Assembly (NCBI GenBank): GCA_919902965.1
Contig: CAKKSJ010000234.1
Location: forward strand, 1 to 11,733
Origin: Burkholderiales bacterium
GTDB taxonomy: Bacteria; Pseudomonadota; Gammaproteobacteria; Burkholderiales; SG8-39
Direction of reading: 5' to 3'
DNA length: 11,733 bases
The notes under the pieces are model-generated. The model ran no database searches. It had not been told where the DNA came from and worked only from the letters and a program-made list of their open reading frames with translations. Positions within the stretch are counted from its first letter, which is position 1; every line of letters begins with the position of its first letter. Shown piece by piece: positions 5,892 to 11,733 of this stretch. Both the position numbers and the translations under genes were made by a program.

Positions 5892-6818
5892 TCAGGCCAC
5901 TCCGAGACCATCGGCTGCGGCCGATGCGCCACGCTTGGTTCTCGATGTCGAGATCAACTGCGCCGCTATTTCCCGCGGCGTCTTTTTCCCGGTCTTGTAC
6001 CACACATGCGTCCAGTTCAGCGAGCCGAGCAAGGCCAATCTGAACAAGGAACGATCGGTTCCGTCCGGAAGGTCCAGGTCGGCGATCAGCTGGCGGAACA
6101 GTTGCTCAAAGTTCTCGCGATCTGATCGAAGGCGGCGCTGCAAGCGGGTTTCATAGATTGCGAATAAACCCGTGGCGGTCACCTGGGAAATCGGATTCCC
6201 GGCAGCCACGTCGTTGATATGCTCGGCACAGGCGAGTTCGAGTCGTTCCCATGGATCGCTCGCGCCACGAATCGCTTCCTGAATGTTTTGCAGGAGGCGC
6301 CGGAAGCCTTCACGGTGTATAGCGACAAACAGGTCTTCCTTGGACGGGTAATAGTGATAGACCGAACCGGGCAACATTCCCACCCGGTCGGCGATGTCGC
6401 GAACCGCAGTGCCGCTGTAGCCATGCTTGACGAACAATTGGGCAGCAGCCAGGATGATCTGATCGCGTCTATCTCCGCTCGAAGTGCCGCCCTCATTATC
6501 CAGTCCGAGTTGCGCCTTGCGCGCGATCCTGCGGCTGGCGTCCCCGCGTTTCAGAATTTCGCGCTGTTGCAGGCTTAATTTCGCAGTGGCGCCGTCTGGC
6601 GCGCGCAAGACCGTCTTTAGCCTCTTGTAGGCGGTTTCAAGATTGTGCTTTTTCCAGATGTACCTGACGCCGGAAGCGGATACGGCGTGGCCCTGCTTCT
6701 TGAGTTCAGCCGAGGCTTTCGCCTGTCCGAGCTGGGGGAAAGCGCGTGCAAAGTGCAGGACGGCCTGGTCAAGCGAAACTGCGCTTCGATTCGCCTTACT
6801 GCTCACTCGATGCTTCAT
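5892..6818 (-). CDS. TetR/AcrR-family regulator with an extra N-terminal transposase-like helix-turn-helix
   Basis: 308 residues, about 100 more than a typical TetR protein. The TetR DNA-binding domain is at about 119-167: AAQLFVKHGYSGTAVRDIA, then GSVYHYYPSKEDLF. The C-terminal ligand/dimer domain ends with NWTHVWYKTGKKTPREIA, a pattern common in TetR proteins that govern acyl-CoA or steroid/aromatic catabolism. Before it, residues about 15-68 form another helix-turn-helix (ARAFPQLGQAKASAELKK...SASGVRYIWKKHNLE...KRLK) that resembles the N-terminal domain of IS481-like transposases. A basic linker (about 80-118) joins the two. I chose the ATG at 6818 because AGGAG lies 5 bases upstream. The frame could extend to 6875, but no ribosome-binding site supports that. 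It is divergent from the fused beta-oxidation gene, so it probably represses that promoter and responds to a CoA thioester. Family secure; domain fusion likely; ligand unknown. Confidence 0.88.
   Translation of the reverse strand: MKHRVSSKANRSAVSLDQAVLHFARAFPQLGQAKASAELKKQGHAVSASGVRYIWKKHNLETAYKRLKTVLRAPDGATAKLSLQQREILKRGDASRRIARKAQLGLDNEGGTSSGDRRDQIILAAAQLFVKHGYSGTAVRDIADRVGMLPGSVYHYYPSKEDLFVAIHREGFRRLLQNIQEAIRGASDPWERLELACAEHINDVAAGNPISQVTATGLFAIYETRLQRRLRSDRENFEQLFRQLIADLDLPDGTDRSLFRLALLGSLNWTHVWYKTGKKTPREIAAQLISTSRTKRGASAAADGLGVA
5909..5926. terminator. Short hairpin at the convergent hydro-lyase/TetR junction
   Basis: CATCGGC (5909-5915) and GCCGATG (5920-5926) pair perfectly around a TGCG loop, inside the last codons of the TetR gene. 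It is GC-rich and correctly placed for convergent transcripts, but no T-run follows on either strand. It could be a chance effect of the alanine- and glycine-rich C-terminus. Confidence 0.3.
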
Positions 6819-6956
6819 GTTTCTCCTCTGAACCCCTGGCCGCTGTCGTTGGACCGCCAGCCCGACTCTTGCCATCGATGCTCACTTCGGGCCATCGGTA
6901 AGGCATTTTCCGACATTCGGCGCACCCCGTGCCGGCCGCGCAACGCGGAACCATAG

Positions 6957-7038
6957 ACTAATCATACAGTCGTTTGACTAGTTAGTGGCGAACTGCTACA
7001 GTCTGGCTCGATTGGAGCGGTCGTCAAACAGTCAAACA
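6957..7038. promoter_or_regulatory. Candidate TetR operator region: repeated (A)GTCAAAC elements
   Basis: The 8-mer AGTCAAAC occurs on the minus strand at 6979-6972 and on the plus strand at 7030-7037. GTCAAACA is repeated in tandem at 7023-7030 and 7031-7038. The inverted copy overlaps the -35 box of the likely downstream promoter. It lies in imperfect dyads: AGTC-GTTT-GACT (6968-6979), and an outer ACTAA/TTAGT pair (6957-6961 and 6982-6986). TetR proteins generally bind short palindromes over their own and the divergent promoter, so this is the natural operator site. Which dyad is used is not decided by sequence. Confidence 0.45.
6974..7002 (+). promoter_or_regulatory. Probable sigma-70 promoter of the beta-oxidation genes
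   Basis: TTGACT at 6974-6979 (5 of 6 to consensus) and TACAGT at 6997-7002 (4 of 6) are separated by exactly 17 bases, and lead into a roughly 90-base leader before the GTG at 7101. On the opposite strand a TATGAT (6966 to 6961) could serve as the -10 of the TetR gene, but without a clear -35. If so, the two promoters lie back to back and one operator could control both. Confidence 0.5.
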
Positions 7039-7100
7039 ATAAGCCCTCCACCTTGATTTAGAAGAAACGGCCAAACCGAATCAACTCGAGGAGAGCAGGC

Positions 7101-9209
7101 GTGACCGAGGTAGTGCGCTATACCATCAAAGACGCTATCGCGCTTGTAAGCGTCGATAACCCACCGGTGAATACCCTGACGCGCGAGGTGCGCGCCGGCT
7201 TGAAGCAATCGTTCGAGGCATTGCGCGGCAAGGATGTGAAGGCAATTGTTCTGGCGTGTGCCGGGAAGACCTTCCTCTCTGGGGGGGACATGCGCGAATT
7301 CGAGACCGGCGTGCAGGAACCGGGATATCACGAGGTGTTGCGCCTGATCGAAGACAGCGCGGTCCCGGTGGTCGCGGCCGTCCACGGCACGGTGATGGGC
7401 GGCGGCGTCGAGACGGCGATCGCCTGCCACTATCGCATCGCGGCCGAAGGCACGCGCTTCGGTTTTCCCGAAATCACGCTGGGCATCATCCCGGGCGCCG
7501 GCGGCACGCAGCGCATGCCGCGCTTGATCGGCCTCGAGCCGGCGCTCGACATGATGCTAAGCGGCAAGCCGCTCAGCGCCGCACAGGCCAGGGACGCGGG
7601 TTTCGTCGACGCGGTGGTCAGCGCTGATCTGATCGAATGCGCCCTTGCTTACGCCCGCGACTTGCTGGCCATGGGAGCCGGACCCCGGCGCACGCGCGAG
7701 CGCAGCGTCGCCGGCGGCGAGAAAGTCGCCGCAGTGATCGCCGCGCGTCGCGCGCAGGCTGACAAGACCATGCGCAACCGCAACTCGCCCAAGGTTCTGC
7801 TCGATGCGGTCGAAGCGTCGGTGACCAGGAAATTCGACGACGGCATCGCCTTCGAACGCAGCCTGTCGAATCAGGTCGAGCGCGCCACCGAAGGCCGCGC
7901 TTTCCGGCACCTGTTCTTCGCCGAGCGCGAAGTGAGCAGGATTCCGGGTCTGCCGGCAGACGTCAAGGCACGGCCGGTCGCCCGCCTCGGCATCGTGGGA
8001 GCCGGCACCATGGGCGGGGGCATCAGCATGTGTTTCGCCAATGCCGGCATCCCCGTCGTCATTCTCGACACCAGCCAAGAGAATCTCGACCGCGGTCTGG
8101 CCACCATCCGCAAGAACTACGAGCGTTCGGTCACCCGCGGCAGCCTCAAGCCGGAACAGCGCGACCAGCGTCTAGCACTCATCACGACCAGCCTGGATTA
8201 CGCCGCGCTGGGAAGCGCGGACCTCATCATCGAGGCGGTGTTTGAGAACATGGCGCTAAAGAAGGAGATCTTCGCCAGGCTCGACGCCGTCGCCAAACCC
8301 GGGGCGATCCTCGGCACCAATACCTCGACCCTCGACATCGACGCGATTGCCGCAGTCACCAAGCGGCCCCAGGACGTGATCGGGCTGCATTTCTTCAGCC
8401 CCGCCAACGTCATGAAACTGCTCGAAATCGTCCAATGCACCGAGACCGCCGCGGATGTCGTCGTCACGGCACTGAATATCGCCAAGACCATCAAGAAGGT
8501 CGGCGTCGTCGCCAAGGTCTGCTACGGTTTCATCGGCAACCGCATGATGGATCCCTACGGACGCGAAGCCGAACACTGCGTGCTGGAGGGCGCCACCCCC
8601 GAAGAAGTGGATGGTGCACTCGAGGATTGGGGCATGGCCATGGGTATTCTCGCCGTGTACGACATGGCCGGCGTCGATATCGGCCACCTGACTCGTGTCG
8701 CGCGTGCAGCCCTGCTGCCCAAGGATCCCGGGTTTTACCGTCCGTCGGCGCTGCTCACCGAGCGCGGCTGGGTCGGCCAGAAGGCGGGACGCGGCTATTA
8801 TCGCTATGACGGCGCCGAACGCAAGCGCACACCCGACCCTGAGGTGATCGCCCTGCTGCACCAGGAAGGCCAGCGCCTGAACATCGCGCAGCGCAAGTCC
8901 GGCCGCCAGGAAATACAGGAACGCTGCCTCTATGCCATGATCAACGAAGGCGCCTTGCTCCTCGAAGAAGGCGTCGCCCTGCGCGCCAGCGACATCGACG
9001 TCGTCTATAGCGCCGGTTATGGCTTTCCCCGTTACCGCGGTGGCCCCATGTTCTACGCCGACACGGTCGGACTCCAGCTCATCTACGACAAGATCCTCGA
9101 GTTTCAGAAGACGCTCGACCCGCAGTACTGGCAGCCGGCACCGCTGCTGAAAAAGCTTGCTCTTGCAGGTTCCACTTTCGCCCAGCATCAAGCCGGGCAA
9201 TCCCGCTAA
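7101..9209 (+). CDS. Bifunctional enoyl-CoA hydratase/3-hydroxyacyl-CoA dehydrogenase (FadB/FadJ-like)
   Basis: 702 residues, fusing a crotonase domain (about 1-190) to an NAD-dependent 3-hydroxyacyl-CoA dehydrogenase (about 293-690). It hydrates a trans-2-enoyl-CoA and oxidises the resulting 3-hydroxyacyl-CoA, two consecutive steps of beta-oxidation. In the hydratase part both catalytic glutamates are present: Glu104 (GGGVE) and Glu124 (FPEITLGIIPGAGGTQ). The dehydrogenase part has the dinucleotide loop GAGTMG (300-305), Asp323 at the end of strand two, catalytic His430 (GLHFFSPANVMKLLEIV) with Glu442, and GFIGNR at 476-481. The GTG start has GAGGAGAG 6 bases upstream. It is followed after 15 bases by a thiolase-fold gene and is divergent from the TetR gene, so regulation by that protein is likely. 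No acyl-CoA dehydrogenase or CoA ligase is in view, so the chain degraded is unknown. Confidence 0.93.
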   Translation: MTEVVRYTIKDAIALVSVDNPPVNTLTREVRAGLKQSFEALRGKDVKAIVLACAGKTFLSGGDMREFETGVQEPGYHEVLRLIEDSAVPVVAAVHGTVMGGGVETAIACHYRIAAEGTRFGFPEITLGIIPGAGGTQRMPRLIGLEPALDMMLSGKPLSAAQARDAGFVDAVVSADLIECALAYARDLLAMGAGPRRTRERSVAGGEKVAAVIAARRAQADKTMRNRNSPKVLLDAVEASVTRKFDDGIAFERSLSNQVERATEGRAFRHLFFAEREVSRIPGLPADVKARPVARLGIVGAGTMGGGISMCFANAGIPVVILDTSQENLDRGLATIRKNYERSVTRGSLKPEQRDQRLALITTSLDYAALGSADLIIEAVFENMALKKEIFARLDAVAKPGAILGTNTSTLDIDAIAAVTKRPQDVIGLHFFSPANVMKLLEIVQCTETAADVVVTALNIAKTIKKVGVVAKVCYGFIGNRMMDPYGREAEHCVLEGATPEEVDGALEDWGMAMGILAVYDMAGVDIGHLTRVARAALLPKDPGFYRPSALLTERGWVGQKAGRGYYRYDGAERKRTPDPEVIALLHQEGQRLNIAQRKSGRQEIQERCLYAMINEGALLLEEGVALRASDIDVVYSAGYGFPRYRGGPMFYADTVGLQLIYDKILEFQKTLDPQYWQPAPLLKKLALAGSTFAQHQAGQSR

Positions 9210-9224
9210 TTCCCGGAGACGCAC

Positions 9225-10421
9225 ATGGCACACGCATTCATTCCTTACGGCCAGTATTGGTCCACACCTTTCGCCAGGTGGCAGGGTTCCATCGCCCACC
9301 TCAACAGCCTGAGACTTGCCGCCAATACCGGCAAACAGGCACTGGAGGCGCGCGGCTTTCCGATGGAACGTATCGACCTCGGCATCCTCGGGCACACTAA
9401 TCCGCAACTCGGCAGTTTCTTCGGGCTTCCCTACGTGACCGGCATGATGGGTATTGACGGCGTTGCCGGACCCACCGTGCAGCAGGCATGCGCCACCAGC
9501 GCGCGGGTACTGCAGATGGCTGCCGGCGAGGTGGCCGACGGCTCGGCCCAATGCGCCTTGCTGATCACCACCGATCGCTGTTCGAACGGTCCCATCGTGT
9601 ATTACCCGGATCCAAGCGCGCCGGGCGGTACCGGCCACACCGAGCGCTGGGTATTGGATAACTTCGCCAACGATCCCTACGCCAGGAATGCCATGATCGA
9701 CACTGCCGAGAACGTGGTGGCCAAGTTCGGCGTCAGCGCCGCGGAACAGAACGAGGTGGCGCTGGCGCGCTATGTCCAGTACCAGGAGGCACTGGCCGAG
9801 GATCGCGCCTTCCAGCGCCGTTACATGGTCGATGTTCCCGTCACCGACGCGGGATTCCGCAAGCAGACCGGCCTGCTATGCGCGGACGAAGGCGTCTTCC
9901 CGACGACCGCGGAGGGACTTGCCAAGCTCAAGCCCGTCAAACCCAACGGCAGCGTCAGCTTCGGCACCCAGACGCATCCCGCCGACGGCAACGCCGGCAT
10001 GATCGTGACTACCCGCGAGTTGGCGCGGGAATGCTCGACCGATCCGAAAATCGTGGTGGAACTGCTCGGCTTCGGTCAGGCAAGGGTGGCCAAGGGGCAC
10101 ATGCCGATGGCGGTCGCCCCGGCTTCCATGGAGGCGCTGAAGCATGCCGGGCTGACGATCAAGGATGTGGATGCCGTCAAGACCCACAATCCTTTCGCCG
10201 TGAATGACATCGCCTTCGCACGCGAGACGGGCTTTCCGCTGGCGAAAATGAACAACTATGGCTGCTCATTGATCTGGGGCCATCCGCAGGGTCCGACGGG
10301 CCTGCGCAGCGTGATCGAGCTGATCGAGGAACTGGCCTTGCGCGGCGGCGGGGTGGGGCTGTTCGGCGGCTGCGCTGCGGGCGACTCCGGGATGGCTGTG
10401 GTGCTGCGGGTAAGCGGCTGA
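9225..10421 (+). CDS. Thiolase-family protein (acetyl-CoA acetyltransferase-like)
   Basis: 398 residues, a normal thiolase length. The nucleophilic cysteine is Cys89 (QQACATSARVL). The second-half motifs are recognisable but diverged: HNPFAVND (321-328) stands where degradative thiolases have N-E-A-F, GHPQGPTG supplies His353, and GGCAAGDSG supplies Cys383 where the usual motif is C-x-G-G-G-x-G. The Cys/His/Cys set needed for thiolysis is therefore present. Such enzymes cleave a 3-ketoacyl-CoA with CoA to release acetyl-CoA or another acyl-CoA. The gene follows the hydratase/dehydrogenase by 15 bases with GGAG 6 bases before the ATG, and the pair would complete the last three steps of a beta-oxidation cycle. 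The altered motifs suggest an unusual ketoacyl substrate or a non-degradative role. Family is secure, exact reaction is not. Confidence 0.85.
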   Translation: MAHAFIPYGQYWSTPFARWQGSIAHLNSLRLAANTGKQALEARGFPMERIDLGILGHTNPQLGSFFGLPYVTGMMGIDGVAGPTVQQACATSARVLQMAAGEVADGSAQCALLITTDRCSNGPIVYYPDPSAPGGTGHTERWVLDNFANDPYARNAMIDTAENVVAKFGVSAAEQNEVALARYVQYQEALAEDRAFQRRYMVDVPVTDAGFRKQTGLLCADEGVFPTTAEGLAKLKPVKPNGSVSFGTQTHPADGNAGMIVTTRELARECSTDPKIVVELLGFGQARVAKGHMPMAVAPASMEALKHAGLTIKDVDAVKTHNPFAVNDIAFARETGFPLAKMNNYGCSLIWGHPQGPTGLRSVIELIEELALRGGGVGLFGGCAAGDSGMAVVLRVSG

Positions 10422-10560
10422 CACGGCGGTGGCCAGTGCAACAAGATCAACGTCACGCAGTTCAATGCCTCGATGAACGGCACCGGGTTGCGGAACCGCG
10501 AGCTTTTCGTCGCCATCCGCGGACATTGCGAACAGAACGACAGCATGGCAATGGCATTAC
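10422..10560. other. Intergenic stretch after the thiolase gene
   Basis: I see no gene here. Open frames run through on both strands, but none has a credible start, ribosome-binding site or recognisable domain. No T-tailed hairpin follows the thiolase stop, so read-through towards the TRAP receptor gene is possible. Confidence 0.4.
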
Positions 10561-10611
10561 TTTGCTATCGTATGCCGGGTATGTTGGAATGGCAACTGTC
10601 GGCATAGCAAA
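10561..10611. promoter_or_regulatory. Nested dyad upstream of the TRAP receptor gene
   Basis: TTTGCTAT (10561-10568) and GCCG (10574-10577) pair with CGGC (10600-10603) and ATAGCAAA (10604-10611). This gives 12 bp interrupted only by a 5-nt bulge (10569-10573). Inside it GTTG (10583-10586) pairs with CAAC (10592-10595). A weak promoter (TTGCTA 10562-10567, 17 bases, TGGAAT 10585-10590) overlaps the left part. It could be an operator or an RNA hairpin in the leader. No T-run follows, so termination is unlikely. Confidence 0.45.
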
Positions 10612-10647
10612 TATGGCGCACCAGCGTCGAACCACTCACAACAAAGT

Positions 10648-10654
10648 AAGGAGG
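10648..10654 (+). promoter_or_regulatory. Strong ribosome-binding site of the TRAP receptor gene
   Basis: AAGGAGG ends 9 bases before the ATG at 10664, close to the ideal Shine-Dalgarno sequence. It fixes that start, although the frame is open upstream to 10436, and it predicts high expression, usual for periplasmic receptors. Confidence 0.85.
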
Positions 10655-10663
10655 AAAAACGCA

Positions 10664-11689
10664 ATGAAGATTATCGGGAAAATAATTTCAGCCGCGATCG
10701 GCGCGGTGGTCTGGCAGTCTGCTTTCGCGGCGGACATCACGCTGCGCTTTCACCAGTTCCTGCCCCCGCAGGCGACTATTCCCTCGAAAGCCATTGTGCC
10801 CTGGGCGCAGAAGGTCGAGAAGGAAAGCGGCGGGCGCATCAAGGTGCAGCACTTCCCCAGCATGCAGCTCGGCGGCAAACCGCCCGAGTTGTTCGATCAG
10901 GCCAAGGACGGCGTGGCCGACATTGTGTGGACGGTGCTCGGCTATACACCCGGCCGTTTTCCGAAGTCCGAGGTGTTCGAACTGCCATTCTTCAGCGGTC
11001 TGGCCGAACCGGCATCGCGCGCGTTCCAGGATTACGTCGAGAAGTACGCGATGGACGAATTCAAGGACGTCAAGCTCATCGCGGTTCACGTGCATGGCCC
11101 CGGCCTGTTTCACAGCAGGGACCCGATCACCAAACTCGAAGATCTGAAGGGCATGAAGGTGCGCGGCGGTTCGCGCATTGTCAACATCATGCTTGGTCAA
11201 CTCGGCGCAACGCCGGTCGGCATGCCGGTACCGGCGGTCGGCGAGGCTTTGTCCAAGGGCGTGATCACCGCCACGACGATACCCTGGGAAGTGGTGCCGG
11301 CGTTGAAGGTGCAGCAAATCGTCAAGAACCATACCGGATTTGCGGGCGACAAGGGCTTGTACACCCAGACCTTCGGGATCGTGATGAACAAAGCCGCGTA
11401 CGAGAAACTGCCGGCCGACCTCAAGAAAGTGATAGACGCCAACAGCGGCGCCGAGACAGCGGCCTTGTTCGGCCGCGCCATGGACGCCGGCGACAAGGTT
11501 GGGCTGTCGCTGGCACAGAAGGCGGGCAACAAAATCTATGTGCTCGATGCAGCGGAAACCAAGAAGTGGCGCGACGCCGCCGCGGGCGTGGATGACGCCT
11601 GGTACAAGGAAGTGGCAGGCAAGGGCATAGACGGGCCCAAGCTCGCCGCCGAGGCCAAGGCGCTGGTCAGCAAGTATTCCGGCAAATAG
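10664..11689 (+). CDS. TRAP transporter solute-binding protein, DctP family
   Basis: 341 residues, normal for the periplasmic receptor of TRAP (tripartite ATP-independent periplasmic) transporters, which capture carboxylates for Na+- or H+-driven uptake. A signal peptide is clear: MKIIGK, a hydrophobic stretch, and an AFA|AD cleavage site after residue 22. Family features follow: LRFHQFLPPQ at the mature start, WAQKVEKESGGRIKVQHFP (47-65), and the long central segment LEDLKGMKVRGGSR with Arg167, the residue that usually pairs with the ligand carboxylate. The C-terminal helices KLPADLKKVIDANSG also fit. An ideal ribosome-binding site fixes the start. No small (DctQ) or large (DctM) membrane subunit precedes it. 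They may lie beyond the window or elsewhere in the genome. The ligand is unknown, but an organic or keto acid would fit the neighbouring enzymes. Confidence 0.92.
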   Translation: MKIIGKIISAAIGAVVWQSAFAADITLRFHQFLPPQATIPSKAIVPWAQKVEKESGGRIKVQHFPSMQLGGKPPELFDQAKDGVADIVWTVLGYTPGRFPKSEVFELPFFSGLAEPASRAFQDYVEKYAMDEFKDVKLIAVHVHGPGLFHSRDPITKLEDLKGMKVRGGSRIVNIMLGQLGATPVGMPVPAVGEALSKGVITATTIPWEVVPALKVQQIVKNHTGFAGDKGLYTQTFGIVMNKAAYEKLPADLKKVIDANSGAETAALFGRAMDAGDKVGLSLAQKAGNKIYVLDAAETKKWRDAAAGVDDAWYKEVAGKGIDGPKLAAEAKALVSKYSGK

Positions 11690-11733
11690 GAAGCGCGCTC
11701 ATCAAGCAGCAGCGCGGCGAGCGCCAGCTCGCC
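11690..11733. other. Window end: GC-rich hairpin, perhaps the tail of a convergent gene
   Basis: GGCGAG (11716-11721) pairs with CTCGCC (11728-11733), and CGCGCT pairs with AGCGCG a little upstream. On the minus strand a TGA at 11704-11702 would end a frame reading RAGARRAAA, which could be the C-terminus of a gene entering from the right. The segment is too short to decide between a terminator and coding sequence. Confidence 0.2.

Noticed and set aside
6819..6875. Nineteen-codon N-terminal extension of the TetR protein
   Set aside because: No ribosome-binding site precedes the ATG at 6875, while the ATG at 6818 has AGGAG at ideal spacing.
8256..9638. Antisense open frame (about 460 codons) opposite the hydratase/dehydrogenase and thiolase genes
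   Set aside because: It spans the junction of two well-supported genes. The translation has no recognisable motif and reflects third-position GC bias.
10436..10663. Upstream extension of the TRAP receptor reading frame
   Set aside because: The extension would place about 76 residues before a clear signal peptide. The ATG at 10664 has a near-ideal ribosome-binding site.

Overview
The window is GC-rich and densely coded. Its genes are catabolic: enolase-superfamily, amidohydrolase, two-subunit hydratase, beta-oxidation and TRAP-type binding-protein genes. This mix, including a TRAP solute receptor with no membrane subunits beside it in view, is typical of soil or freshwater Betaproteobacteria, Burkholderiales in particular. 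That is an inference from gene content and codon style. There is no rRNA or other taxonomic marker. I see no tRNA, CRISPR array, intact insertion sequence or phage gene.

Layout. (1) Positions 1-752 are an eroded region. It holds the C-terminal remnant of a GNAT acetyltransferase on the minus strand, an inverted repeat exactly where that homology stops, and a 57-codon N-terminal stub of a quinone-oxidoreductase-type dehydrogenase. (2) Positions 745-2983 carry a D-2-hydroxyacid dehydrogenase and a mandelate-racemase-like dehydratase on the plus strand, probably a hydroxy-acid or sugar-acid operon. (3) Positions 3065-4306 carry a convergent M20-family amidohydrolase of the carbamoylase/allantoate type. 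Two hairpins separate it from the dehydratase gene, and its own promoter suggests a leaderless mRNA. (4) Positions 4449-5870 carry alpha and beta subunits of a class I fumarase/L-tartrate dehydratase-type iron-sulfur hydro-lyase. (5) Positions 5892-6818 carry a minus-strand TetR regulator with an extra N-terminal helix-turn-helix resembling those of IS481-like transposases. (6) Positions 7101-10421 carry a divergent pair: a fused enoyl-CoA hydratase/3-hydroxyacyl-CoA dehydrogenase and a thiolase-fold protein. (7) Positions 10664-11689 carry a DctP-type TRAP solute-binding protein.

How the genes may work together. The TetR protein very probably controls the fused beta-oxidation enzyme and the thiolase. 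A good promoter and repeated AGTCAAAC-type elements lie in the shared intergenic region. The hydro-lyase, dehydratase, hydroxyacid dehydrogenase, amidohydrolase and TRAP receptor all point to import and breakdown of carboxylates. I cannot name the substrates from sequence.

No wholly new system is evident. The most interesting items are the two-DNA-binding-domain TetR, its operator region, the hybrid stub overlapping the dehydrogenase start, and the apparent leaderless promoter of the amidohydrolase.
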